Positions 7,149 to 15,034 of a stretch of DNA of 64,000 nt are shown here, piece after piece. Position numbers and translations under genes: made by a program. This stretch comes from Rikenellaceae bacterium (lineage in GTDB: Bacteria; Bacteroidota; Bacteroidia; Bacteroidales; Rikenellaceae): NCBI GenBank assembly GCA_015060165.1, contig SUZC01000002.1, positions 124,001 to 188,000 on the forward strand. The letters are read 5' to 3'. Every line of letters starts with the position of its first letter. The first letter of the stretch is position 1. Below the pieces are notes generated by a model. That model did not search any database and was not told the origin of the DNA. It worked only from the letters and a program-made list of their open reading frames with translations.

Positions 7149-8732
7149 ATGAAAATAGCTCTTGCTCAATTAAACTACACTATTGGTGATATTGATGCTA
7201 ATGCAAATCGCATTATCGAATCTATACGTCAGGCTGAAAAGCAGGGTGCCAGTCTGGTTGTCTTTGCGGAGTATGCTGTAAGTGGAACACCAGCTTATGA
7301 TCTGTTGCGTAAAACAACATTCCTTACTCTGTGTGAGGAGGCTTTGGAGCGTATTGCAGCCGAGTGCCGTAGCATTACGGCTATAGTCGGCTCTCCGATG
7401 CTTACCGAGCGTGGAGCGGTGAGCGCAGCAGTGGTTATGCGCAAAGGCCAGATCGACCAAGTTATTGAAAAGCAGAATATCACAGCTCGTCGCGAGATGG
7501 GATTCATTGTTGCTGGTGCTGGTTATCAGATTATCGATATCGATGGTTGTAGCTTGGCAGTCGTTGTGGGTGATGATTTGTCGCAGTTGCAGGATATTCC
7601 ACAGCAGGCTGATTATGTGATTAGTGTCAATGCACGCCGTTATGGTAAGGGCTTACTTACATATCGATATGAAACCATTCGCCGATTGACTTATACGGAG
7701 TGTCGTAATGTGATTATTGTCAATCAGGTTGGAGGTTCTGGTGATTTGGTATACGACGGTATGTCGGGTGTTATGAACCGCGATGGCAAGTTGGAGTTGT
7801 TGATGAAGGACTTTGAGGAGGACTTCCAGATATACGACACATTGGCTGAGCACGATGCCCAGGATTCTCCGTTTACTTCATATAATCACCGTACGCGTAT
7901 GGTCTATCGAGCAGCTTGCCTTGGCTTGCGCGATTATTTCCATAAGAATGGCTATACAAAAGCTTGTGTCGGTCTGTCAGGAGGTATCGACTCTTCGGTT
8001 GTGGCTTGTTTGGCAGTAGGAGCATTGGGCGCAGAGAATGTTAAGGGTTTGATGATGCCTTCACAGTTTTCGTCGGATGATTCTGTTGAGGATGCAAAAG
8101 TGTTGGCCGAGAATTTGGGTATTGCGTATAGCGTTTTGCCTATTAAAGCGGCTTACGACTCGATTGTCGATACTTTGAAGCCGGTAACTGGAGGAACAGA
8201 GTTTGATGCTACCGAGGAAAATATCCAATCACGTATCCGTACGGTGTTGCTTATGGCATTGCAGAATAAGGAGGGATACGTACTGCTCAACTCTTCAAAT
8301 AAGAGCGAGAACGCTGTTGGCTGGTGTACACTATATGGTGATACAGCGGGTGCGTTTAGTGTAACAGGAGACCTCTACAAGAGCGAGATTTACGATTTGG
8401 CACGATATATTAATCTTAATTTTAATAACCCTATTCCTGAGGTTATTCTCAAGAAGGAGCCTACTTCGGAGCTACACCCTAATCAGAAGGATAGCGATAT
8501 CTTGCCTCCGTATGAGGTTGTCGATGCTATTTTGTATCGTATGATCGAGAAGGGTGAGCATCGTGAGGAGATTATCAATGCAGGATTTGATTCAGAGGTA
8601 GTCGAGAAGATCCATACTATGGTTATGCGTAACGTCAAGAAACGTTATCAGTATCCTCCCGTATTGCGATTGTCGACTTGCTCGTTCCGTCACGAGTGCT
8701 TGTTCCCGCTTGTAAATAAGTACGGATATTAG
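7149..8732 (+). CDS. nadE: NAD+ synthetase with degenerate N-terminal nitrilase-like domain
   Basis: A 527-aa two-domain protein with the length of glutamine-dependent NAD+ synthetase. The C-terminal synthetase domain has the ATP pyrophosphatase loop SGGIDSS (277-283) and the typical EGYVLLNSSNKSE segment. The N-terminal domain has the nitrilase fold pattern, with Glu41 (VVFAEYAVSG) and Lys108 (EKQN) of the Glu-Lys-Cys triad. Where glutaminases have the Cys in a CED-type motif, this protein reads VVVGDD, with Gly141. The nearest Cys is 134. Glutamine hydrolysis may therefore be lost and free ammonia used (inference). The start was chosen from the promoter and from homology beginning MKIALAQLNY. 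It leads into rseC 30 bp downstream. Confidence 0.88.
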   Translation: MKIALAQLNYTIGDIDANANRIIESIRQAEKQGASLVVFAEYAVSGTPAYDLLRKTTFLTLCEEALERIAAECRSITAIVGSPMLTERGAVSAAVVMRKGQIDQVIEKQNITARREMGFIVAGAGYQIIDIDGCSLAVVVGDDLSQLQDIPQQADYVISVNARRYGKGLLTYRYETIRRLTYTECRNVIIVNQVGGSGDLVYDGMSGVMNRDGKLELLMKDFEEDFQIYDTLAEHDAQDSPFTSYNHRTRMVYRAACLGLRDYFHKNGYTKACVGLSGGIDSSVVACLAVGALGAENVKGLMMPSQFSSDDSVEDAKVLAENLGIAYSVLPIKAAYDSIVDTLKPVTGGTEFDATEENIQSRIRTVLLMALQNKEGYVLLNSSNKSENAVGWCTLYGDTAGAFSVTGDLYKSEIYDLARYINLNFNNPIPEVILKKEPTSELHPNQKDSDILPPYEVVDAILYRMIEKGEHREEIINAGFDSEVVEKIHTMVMRNVKKRYQYPPVLRLSTCSFRHECLFPLVNKYGY

Positions 8733-8762
8733 AATTCGGCTGAATAAATCTGGTAAAGAGTT

Positions 8763-9191
8763 ATGGCTACGACCCCGATAAAACACTCGGGCGAAGTTAT
8801 TCGCGTAGAGGGTAATAAAGTCTATGTTCGTATGATCGTAGACAGCGCTTGTAGTGGTTGTCACGCTCGAGCAGTGTGTGGTGTCGATGAGTCAAAAGAT
8901 AAAGTTGTCGAGGTTGTGACTATGTCGGCTAATGAGTATTCTGTGGGCGATAATGTAGATGTCGCATTACGACAAAAATCTATGGGAGCCATATCGGTCT
9001 TATTGGCCTATGTGGTCCCTTTTTTTATTTTAACGCTGCTGCTTGTTGGAGTGTTGGTTATAGGTGGCAGTGAGCATATTGCGGCCTTTTTGGCATTAGC
9101 AGGTGTTGCGTTGTATTATGTGGGGCTTTGGACTCTGCGTGATAAGGTGAAAAATAAAATTGAATTTACAATAACAAAACAAACAAAATGA
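8763..9191 (+). CDS. rseC: RseC/MucC-family protein associated with Rnf
   Basis: A 142-aa protein with an N-terminal Cys motif (C30, C33 and C39 in CSGCHARAVCG) and two membrane spans (about 75-100 and 105-122). This is the RseC/MucC family, linked to SoxR-reducing/Rnf systems and often encoded directly before rnfB in Bacteroidetes. Its stop overlaps the rnfB start (ATGA), showing translational coupling. A redox or assembly role for the complex is inferred from this placement. Confidence 0.85.
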   Translation: MATTPIKHSGEVIRVEGNKVYVRMIVDSACSGCHARAVCGVDESKDKVVEVVTMSANEYSVGDNVDVALRQKSMGAISVLLAYVVPFFILTLLLVGVLVIGGSEHIAAFLALAGVALYYVGLWTLRDKVKNKIEFTITKQTK

Positions 9192-10135
9192 CGGTATTAA
9201 TATCTACGATTTTGACACTCAGTTTGCTGGGTATTTTGGCGGCTGTCATTCTCTACTTTGTGGCTCAGAAGTTCAAGGTCGAGGAGGATCCTCGTATCGA
9301 TGAGGTTGAGAAGATGTTGCCAGGTGCAAACTGTGGTGGATGTGGATTTGCCGGTTGTCGAGCTATGGCCGAGGCTATGGTTCTGCGTGACGACATTTCT
9401 GCATTGTATTGCCCGGTGGGCGGTGCTGAATGTATGAAGAGTATGGCATCGTATCTGGGTAAGGTAGCTCCCGAGAAGGAGCCTACTGTGGCAACAGTTC
9501 GTTGTGGTGGTACTTGCGCAAAGCGTCCCCGCAACAACACCTACAATGGTGCCAAGAGTTGTGCTGTTGCATCAACGGTTTATGTTGGCGAGACTGCTTG
9601 TGCGTATGGCTGTCTTGGTTATGGCGATTGTGTCGATGCTTGTGCATTCGATGCTATTCACATTAATCCTGAGACAGGTATTGCTGAGGTTGATGCCGAT
9701 AAGTGTACAGCTTGTGGTGCTTGTGTGAAGGCTTGTCCTAAGGGAATCATCGAGCTTCGCAAGAAGTGGCCCAAGAATAGAGCCGTTTATGTTAGCTGCG
9801 TATCGAAGGATAAGGGTGCGGTGACAATGAAGGCTTGTAAGGCTGGTTGTATCGGTTGTGGCAAGTGTGCTAAGGTGTGTGCCTTTGGTGCTATTACGGT
9901 CGAGAATGGATTGGCATATATCGACCCACAGAAGTGTAAGTTGTGCCGCAAGTGCGTAAATGAGTGCCCGACAGGTGCTATCGTTTTGAAGAATATGGAT
10001 CCTCTGCCCAAGGAGCCTAAGGCTCCTGCAGCAAAGCCAGCTGTCGCAGCAACAAAGCCTGCAACTCCTACCGCAAAGGCAGTAGAGGCAAAACCCGCGG
10101 CAGAAAAGAAAGAGAGTGTTAACGAGCAGAAATAA
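9188..10135 (+). CDS. rnfB: Rnf electron-transport complex subunit B
   Basis: A 315-aa iron-sulfur subunit. An N-terminal membrane helix (about 4-26) is followed by the Cys-rich cluster domain C49-x2-C52-x4-C57-x17-C75. Several ferredoxin-type groups follow (CAYGCLGYGDC, CTACGACVKACP, CKAGCIGCGKC, CKLCRKCVNECP), consistent with a chain of 4Fe-4S clusters. RnfB passes electrons between ferredoxin and the membrane subunits of the ion-pumping ferredoxin:NAD+ oxidoreductase. The last 45 or so residues are an Ala/Pro/Lys-rich low-complexity tail. The start overlaps rseC. Confidence 0.95.
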   Translation: MTVLISTILTLSLLGILAAVILYFVAQKFKVEEDPRIDEVEKMLPGANCGGCGFAGCRAMAEAMVLRDDISALYCPVGGAECMKSMASYLGKVAPEKEPTVATVRCGGTCAKRPRNNTYNGAKSCAVASTVYVGETACAYGCLGYGDCVDACAFDAIHINPETGIAEVDADKCTACGACVKACPKGIIELRKKWPKNRAVYVSCVSKDKGAVTMKACKAGCIGCGKCAKVCAFGAITVENGLAYIDPQKCKLCRKCVNECPTGAIVLKNMDPLPKEPKAPAAKPAVAATKPATPTAKAVEAKPAAEKKESVNEQK

Positions 10136-10146
10136 CGTTGAAGATT

Positions 10147-11499
10147 ATGAAGACATTTCCAATTGGCGGAGTCCATCCGTCAGATAATAAGCAGTGGAGC
10201 AACACCAAGCCTATTGAGGTTTTGGAGCTTCCCGACGTAGTCAATATTCCGCTCGGACAACATATCGGAGCTCCAGCAACGGCTAAGGTTGCCAAGGGTG
10301 ATAAGGTGCTGACAGGACAACTTATCGCCGAAGCCACAGGTTTTATGTCGGCTAATATACATTCGCCCATTTCGGGAACTGTAACAGCTGTTGATATGCA
10401 GGTTAATGGTCAGGGTTTGCGCCAGATGATGATTACCATCAAGCGCGAGGGCGATGAATGGATGCCTGAAATTGACCGTACGCCAGAGATTAAGCGTGAG
10501 TGTGAGTTGGATTCAGCAGCTATCATTGCTAAAATCAAGGATGCAGGTATCGTAGGTATGGGCGGTGCTACATTCCCAACCCACGTTAAGTTGTCTGTTC
10601 CCAATGGTTGCAAGGCCGAGTATTTGATTATTAACGGTGTAGAGTGTGAGCCATATTTGACTTCTGATCATCGTACCATGTTGGAGCGAGGCGAGGAGTT
10701 ACTCGTTGGCGTAGAGATTTTGAAGAAGGCTTTGGGTGTAGAGAAGGCTGTTATCGGAGTTGAGAACAATAAGCCTGATGCTATTGCTCATCTCAATGGC
10801 CTTATTAAGAAGGGCAAATATGCGGTTGCAGTCGAGCCTTTGAAGGTACAGTATCCGCAGGGTGGTGAGAAGCAGCTAATCGCAGCGATCACAGGCCGTG
10901 AGGTACCACCTCCTCCAGGATTGCCTATACATGTAGGAGCAGTTGTTTGCAACGCATCGACGACTGTTGCTGTTTATGATGCAGTGCAGAAGAATAAGCC
11001 ACTTATTGAGCGAGTTGTAACTATCACCGGTAAAGAGTTGAAGCAGCCTCGTAACCTTCTCACTCGTATGGGTACTCCTATCTCAACATTGGTTGAGATG
11101 GCCGGGGGACTTCCTGAGGGAGATGTGAAAGTTGTCAATGGAGGTCCTATGATGGGTCGCCCGATGATTAACATTGACTCACCTGTAACGAAGGGTTGTT
11201 CAGGTGTTACCGTCTATAGCGGTAAGGAGGCTCACCGAGTTGAGGTTGAGAGTTGTATTAAGTGTGCAAAGTGTGTGTCGGCTTGTCCGATGGGTTTGGA
11301 ACCCTACCTTATCATTCGCCTTACACAGAAGCAGATGTGGGAGCAGTTGGAGGCAGAGTATATCACCAACTGTATAGAGTGTGGTTGCTGCCAATACTCT
11401 TGCCCTGCGGGCTTGTCGTTGTTGGATTATGTGCGTTTGGGTAAGTCAACTGTGATGGGTATCATTCGAGCTCGTGCAGCCGCCAATGCAGCTAAATAA
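10147..11499 (+). CDS. rnfC: Rnf electron-transport complex subunit C
   Basis: A 450-aa peripheral subunit. The ATG at 10147 is chosen over a TTG at 10138. The N-terminal barrel region (FPIGGVHPSDNK) is followed by the NADH/FMN-binding fold with GMGGATFPTHVKL near residue 140. Two 4Fe-4S motifs follow near the C-terminus (CIKCAKCVSACP and CIECGCCQYSCP). RnfC is the NAD(H)-facing subunit of the complex. It lies 11 bp after rnfB and 24 bp before rnfD in the standard B-C-D-G-E-A order. Confidence 0.95.
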   Translation: MKTFPIGGVHPSDNKQWSNTKPIEVLELPDVVNIPLGQHIGAPATAKVAKGDKVLTGQLIAEATGFMSANIHSPISGTVTAVDMQVNGQGLRQMMITIKREGDEWMPEIDRTPEIKRECELDSAAIIAKIKDAGIVGMGGATFPTHVKLSVPNGCKAEYLIINGVECEPYLTSDHRTMLERGEELLVGVEILKKALGVEKAVIGVENNKPDAIAHLNGLIKKGKYAVAVEPLKVQYPQGGEKQLIAAITGREVPPPPGLPIHVGAVVCNASTTVAVYDAVQKNKPLIERVVTITGKELKQPRNLLTRMGTPISTLVEMAGGLPEGDVKVVNGGPMMGRPMINIDSPVTKGCSGVTVYSGKEAHRVEVESCIKCAKCVSACPMGLEPYLIIRLTQKQMWEQLEAEYITNCIECGCCQYSCPAGLSLLDYVRLGKSTVMGIIRARAAANAAK

Positions 11500-11523
11500 T
11501 AATGAAAATAAAAGAGTAAAGAT

Positions 11524-12501
11524 ATGGCAAATAAATTTTTTGTTGCAGCATCGCCGCACATTCATAGTCCGCAATCGACCCAGTCGTTGATGCGCGATGT
11601 GCTGATTGCGTTGGTACCAGCATTTTCTTTATCACTTCTGATATACGGTCTTGATGTGCTGCGTGTTACTGCTATTGCAGTTGTGAGCTGCGTTCTTGTA
11701 GAGTATCTTATTCAGCGATTCTTGTTTAAGGGAGCCAATACGGTGAAGAACCTGTCGGCTGTGCTTACGGGTGTGCTGCTCGCCTTTAACCTTCCGTCGG
11801 ATATCCCCTGGTGGATTATTGTCATCGGCGCTGTGGTGGCTATCGGCGTGGCGAAGATGACCTTTGGTGGTTTGGGTCGCAACCCATTCAACCCTGCGTT
11901 GGTGGGTCGTGTCTTCTTGCTTATCGCTTATCCTGTGCAGATGACCTCGTTCCCTAAGCCTATCACGCCAGAGTTTGTCGATGCCTTTGCAGGTGCTACA
12001 CCTCTGGCAGCGTTGAAGACTCAGGCTGTTGAGCTTGGTGATGTCAACTTTTTAAATATGTTGTCGGGTGTGATGCCTGGTTCGTTGGGTGAAATCTCGG
12101 CTATATCGCTCTTGGTGGGTGGTATTTATATGATTTGGCGCAAGGTCATCACATGGCACATCCCTGTTGCAGTGTTGGGCTCAATGGCTGTATTTGCGTT
12201 TATTGTAGCATTGACACAAGGTGGTGGAGCTTTGTTGTATGAGCTTCCTGCATTCCACTTGTTGGCTGGAGGTGCTATGTTGGGTGCAATCTTTATGGCT
12301 ACTGACTACGTTACTTCGCCTATGACTGCGAAGGGTATGTTGATTTATGGTGTTGGAATCGGAGTTATTACAATGATTATCCGTCAGTGGGGTGCATATC
12401 CCGAGGGTATGTCGTTTGCAATTTTGCTTATGAACTCCGTAACACCTCTTATCAATAAGTATGTGAAGCCAAAGCGTTTCGGTTTAATGACAACTAAATA
12501 G
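11524..12501 (+). CDS. rnfD: Rnf electron-transport complex subunit D
   Basis: A 325-aa inner-membrane protein with several hydrophobic spans and the conserved GGLGRNPFNPALVGR segment (about 115-129). FVDAFAGATPLA contains the site for covalent FMN on Thr159, in the family pattern Dxx-x-GAT. It forms part of the ion-translocating membrane core together with RnfG, RnfE and RnfA. Confidence 0.95.
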   Translation: MANKFFVAASPHIHSPQSTQSLMRDVLIALVPAFSLSLLIYGLDVLRVTAIAVVSCVLVEYLIQRFLFKGANTVKNLSAVLTGVLLAFNLPSDIPWWIIVIGAVVAIGVAKMTFGGLGRNPFNPALVGRVFLLIAYPVQMTSFPKPITPEFVDAFAGATPLAALKTQAVELGDVNFLNMLSGVMPGSLGEISAISLLVGGIYMIWRKVITWHIPVAVLGSMAVFAFIVALTQGGGALLYELPAFHLLAGGAMLGAIFMATDYVTSPMTAKGMLIYGVGIGVITMIIRQWGAYPEGMSFAILLMNSVTPLINKYVKPKRFGLMTTK

Positions 12502-12508
12502 AAGGAGG
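12501..12508 (+). promoter_or_regulatory. strong ribosome binding site of rnfG
   Basis: GAAGGAGG lies 7 bp before the rnfG ATG, overlapping the last base of the rnfD stop. A full anti-Shine-Dalgarno match is unusual in Bacteroidetes and fixes the start at 12516. Confidence 0.7.
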
Positions 12509-12515
12509 CATAGAT

Positions 12516-13166
12516 ATGAAGAGTACACTTTTTAATATGGTTGCCGTTCTGTTTAGCATCACGCTCATAGCCTCGGCGGGTGTCGGAGCTGTAAATATGA
12601 TTACAGCTGATGCCATTGCAGAGACCAAGGCGGCAGCTACCAAGGCGGCTGTGGCAAATGTGCTGCCCGAGTTCGATTCAAATGAACAGAGCGAACAGAC
12701 TATTGATGATATGCCAATTGTGGTGTATACTGCTAAGAAGGGTGACAAGACCGTAGGTTATGCCGTTGAGTCAATGACTAAAAACGGTTTTGGTGGCGTA
12801 ATCCGTATGATGGTAGGATTTACTACTGATGGTAAGATTAATAATGTAAACGTATTGGAGCAGGCCGAGACTCCGGGTCTTGGTACCAAGATGTGTGACG
12901 AGGGCAACGCGTTGTTGTCGAGCATTCAAGGCAAGAACTCTTGGGAGGTAGAGTTTAAGGTAAAGAAAGATGGCGGAGAGTTAGACGCTCTTACTGCGGC
13001 TACTATCTCATCACGCGCATACTACGAAGCTGTGGCTCGTGCTTACCAAGCATTTTTGGTAGCTTCGGGAGCCAAGGATAAGGCCGACGGTGTGTCGGGA
13101 GCAACTGCTGCGAAATCAGCTTCAAAGGAGGGCAATACTGCTCAGGAAGGAGGTCAAAATGAATAA
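12516..13166 (+). CDS. rnfG: Rnf electron-transport complex subunit G (covalent FMN)
   Basis: A 216-aa protein with one N-terminal membrane helix (about 8-30) and an extracytoplasmic FMN-binding domain. The expected flavinylation site reads D157-ALTAAT-T163, a variant of the usual DxxSGAT. The C-terminal tail carries a second, closer match, D191-GVSGAT-T197, outside the fold. The tail is otherwise Ala/Gly/Glu rich. The stop overlaps the rnfE start. Confidence 0.93.
   Translation: MKSTLFNMVAVLFSITLIASAGVGAVNMITADAIAETKAAATKAAVANVLPEFDSNEQSEQTIDDMPIVVYTAKKGDKTVGYAVESMTKNGFGGVIRMMVGFTTDGKINNVNVLEQAETPGLGTKMCDEGNALLSSIQGKNSWEVEFKVKKDGGELDALTAATISSRAYYEAVARAYQAFLVASGAKDKADGVSGATAAKSASKEGNTAQEGGQNE
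13146..13154 (+). promoter_or_regulatory. strong ribosome binding site of rnfE
   Basis: AAGGAGGTC lies inside the rnfG tail, 4 bp before the ATG at 13159. It decides this start over an upstream in-frame start at 13090. Confidence 0.7.
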
Positions 13167-13743
13167 GTTGCAGATTATTACAAATGGTATTCTGAAAAAT
13201 AACCCCACCTTTGTGTTGGTGCTGGGTATGTGCCCTACGTTGGGAACAACCACATCGGCAATCAACGGTATGGGTATGGGTGTTGCCACTATGGCGGTAC
13301 TCATTATGTCGAACTTGGTAATCTCACTTATCAAGAATCTTATTCCTGACAAGGTGCGTATTCCTGCATTCATCGTAGTTATCGCATCGTTTGTGACCAT
13401 CATCCAGATGTTGATGCAGGCCTATGTCCCATCGTTGTACGCAAGCTTGGGAGTATTTATCCCTCTTATTGTGGTTAACTGTATTATCTTGGGTCGTGCA
13501 GAGGCGTTCGCATCTAAGAATGGTCCGATTGATTCAATACTCGATGGTATCGGTATTGGTCTAGGTTTTACTTTGGCGCTTACAACTATCGGTGCCGTAC
13601 GTGAGGTATTGGGCAGTGGCGCAATCTTCGGTTACTCGTTGGGTATTGCCGACTATATGCCTTTGGTATTTGTTTTGGCACCTGGAGCATTCCTTGTTTT
13701 GGGTTACTTGATGGTATTGTTTAACAAATTTGCTAAGAAGTAG
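13159..13743 (+). CDS. rnfE: Rnf electron-transport complex subunit E
   Basis: A 194-aa polytopic inner-membrane protein of the RnfE/NqrD family. [20 protein letters not shown] is the family N-terminus, and [13 protein letters not shown] carries the membrane Cys of the family's intramembrane Fe-S site. It overlaps the rnfG stop by 8 bp and abuts rnfA. Confidence 0.93.
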   Translation: MNKLQIITNGILKNNPTFVLVLGMCPTLGTTTSAINGMGMGVATMAVLIMSNLVISLIKNLIPDKVRIPAFIVVIASFVTIIQMLMQAYVPSLYASLGVFIPLIVVNCIILGRAEAFASKNGPIDSILDGIGIGLGFTLALTTIGAVREVLGSGAIFGYSLGIADYMPLVFVLAPGAFLVLGYLMVLFNKFAKK

Positions 13744-13745
13744 TT

Positions 13746-14324
13746 ATGGAGCTTTCATATTTTGCAATTATCATTGGTGCGATTTTCGTAAATAACGTTG
13801 TTCTCGCACAGTTCTTGGGTATTTGCCCCTTTTTGGGAGTATCGTCCAAGGTTGACACATCTATGGGTATGGGTGCTGCCGTAACATTCGTAATGGCCCT
13901 TACAGCCATTGTTGCGTGGTCAATCCAGGAGTTTATCCTCGTACCACTCGGTATAGAGTATATGCAGACTATTGTCTTTATCTTGGTGATTGCTGCATTG
14001 GTGCAGATGGTTGAGATTGTGTTGAAGAAGGTTTCTCCCTCACTCTATCAGGCATTGGGTATATTCCTTCCACTTATCACTACAAACTGTGCAGTGTTGG
14101 GTGTTGCAATCTTGATGATTCAGAAGGAGTTCAACCTTTTGCAGAGTTTTGCTTACTCTGTGGCTACTGCTATTGGTTTCGCTATCGCTATGGTCATCTT
14201 TGCAGGTATTCGTGAACGCTTGGAGTTGGATGGAGTGCCTGCAGCATTGAAGGGTATTCCTATCGCACTTATCACTGCCGCAATCCTTGCTATGGCCTTT
14301 ATGGGCTTCTCTGGCTTGGTATAG
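13746..14324 (+). CDS. rnfA: Rnf electron-transport complex subunit A
   Basis: A 192-aa polytopic membrane protein of the RnfA/NqrE family. [18 protein letters not shown] near residue 15 contains the conserved Cys, matched by [10 protein letters not shown] near residue 100. It pairs pseudo-symmetrically with RnfE. It is the last gene of the operon and is followed by an intrinsic terminator. Confidence 0.95.
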   Translation: MELSYFAIIIGAIFVNNVVLAQFLGICPFLGVSSKVDTSMGMGAAVTFVMALTAIVAWSIQEFILVPLGIEYMQTIVFILVIAALVQMVEIVLKKVSPSLYQALGIFLPLITTNCAVLGVAILMIQKEFNLLQSFAYSVATAIGFAIAMVIFAGIRERLELDGVPAALKGIPIALITAAILAMAFMGFSGLV

Positions 14325-14346
14325 TCTATATTTACATAAATTACAT

Positions 14347-14385
14347 TTTTGGGGTGACGCGTATGTGCTACCCCAATTTTTTTTT
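14347..14385 (+). terminator. terminator of the rnf operon
   Basis: TTGGGGT (14349-14355) pairs with ACCCCAA (14370-14376), followed by a run of T to 14385. Confidence 0.8.
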
Positions 14386-14417
14386 CGGAGTTATATAGTT
14401 TAGTGTTGTAATACTTT

Positions 14418-14514
14418 TGTCATTGCGAACGAACGTTAGTGAGTGTGGCAATCTCCTACGGTCGATGTAAGTGGGAGATTACCACGTCGGGCTAAAGTCC
14501 TCCTCGTAATGACA
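14418..14514. repeat. hairpin-forming dispersed-repeat-like element
   Basis: The ends TGTCATTGCGA (14418) and TCGTAATGACA (to 14514) are inverted with one mismatch. The inner arms GTGGCAATCTCC (14444-14455) and GGGAGATTACCAC (14473-14485) are also inverted with one mismatch. Both mismatches become G-U pairs in RNA, so the whole element can fold into one long stem. The sequence resembles non-coding repeats of the type starting GTCATTGCGA seen in several copies in other bacterial genomes. Copy number cannot be tested here. Confidence 0.6.
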
Positions 14515-14557
14515 CAACAACCCTAAAATAGATATTTCCGATTTTTTTTGCGTAAAA

Positions 14558-14589
14558 ATTGCTTATAAAGAATAAAAATTATAACTTTG
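14558..14589 (+). promoter_or_regulatory. promoter before the C9-tract leader and fimbrillin-like unit
   Basis: ATTG at 14558-14561, 20 bp, TAACTTTG at 14582-14589. The -7 box is perfect. A 7-bp inverted repeat AGTTATT/AATAACT (14593-14614) follows at the expected start of transcription. Confidence 0.55.
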
Positions 14590-14616
14590 TATAGTTATTT
14601 AAGGGGTAATAACTCC

Positions 14617-14763
14617 GTGAAATTCAAAAAGATGTTGCGCCATAAGGAAAATACCGTATCGCAGGCCGTGTCGCAGGTGACATTGTCGGGCGAGGTGTGC
14701 ATTTCGGCTCGACGCAGAAGTGCAAGCGTAACCCCCCCCCTATATATCTTAATTGTCAGCTAA
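14617..14763 (+). CDS. short leader ORF containing a C9 tract (uncertain)
   Basis: An open frame of 48 codons from GTG 14617 (AGGGG lies upstream at 14602-14606), or 43 codons from ATG 14632, ending at TAA 14761-14763. It resembles no family. Its base composition is more GC-rich than the flanks. Near its 3' end a run of nine C (14732-14740) interrupts the frame. With ten C (or seven) the frame would continue to a TGA at 14826-14828, inside the 3' arm of the terminator at 14793-14838. With eight C it would stop near 14750. It may be a regulatory leader ORF, a degraded gene, or chance. Confidence 0.3.
   Translation: MKFKKMLRHKENTVSQAVSQVTLSGEVCISARRRSASVTPPLYILIVS
14732..14740 (+). repeat. C9 homopolymer tract
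   Basis: Nine consecutive C between the promoter at 14558 and the terminator at 14793. Tracts of this kind are prone to slipped-strand length change and also to sequencing error. Confidence 0.75.
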
Positions 14764-14792
14764 TCAGTAGATTACATAAGAATGTCTTAACG

Positions 14793-14838
14793 CGCTCTCG
14801 GCGTGGGCTTTGTTGTGCCCTGCTGTGAGCGTTTTTTT
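14793..14838 (+). terminator. terminator/attenuator ahead of the 41-aa peptide gene
   Basis: CGCTC (14793-14797) pairs with GAGCG (14827-14831), and the inner GGGC (14805-14808) with GCCC (14817-14820). Seven T follow. It lies about 45 bp before the peptide ATG, and no second promoter is visible in between, so readthrough would be needed for the downstream genes. Confidence 0.55.
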
Positions 14839-14883
14839 GTATGTCTAAATAAATTATCTAATAACTTAAACACAAACAAAACT

Positions 14884-15009
14884 ATGAGAAACGAAGAGAA
14901 GAAAGTGTACTCAGCACCCGAGGTTGAGGTGATTGAGGTAGCAGTAGAGCAGGGTTTTGCTGCATCAGGGGTACCCGATTTTGAAAGAGGCAATGATTGG
15001 GATTGGTAA
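14884..15009 (+). CDS. 41-aa Bacteroidales-type small peptide
   Basis: The ATG at 14884 follows an A-rich leader. The peptide opens MRNEEKKVYSAPEVEVIEV, continues AVEQGFAASG, and ends with an Asp/Trp-rich tail (GNDWDW). Short peptides with a (Y/T)xAPEVEVIE...EQGFAxSG pattern are common and conserved in Bacteroidales, often before fimbrillin-like lipoprotein genes, but I know of no proven function. It has no signal peptide. It lies 25 bp before the lipoprotein gene and is probably in its operon. Confidence 0.7.
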   Translation: MRNEEKKVYSAPEVEVIEVAVEQGFAASGVPDFERGNDWDW

Positions 15010-15034
15010 TGAATAATTTAATGAAGAATAGATT

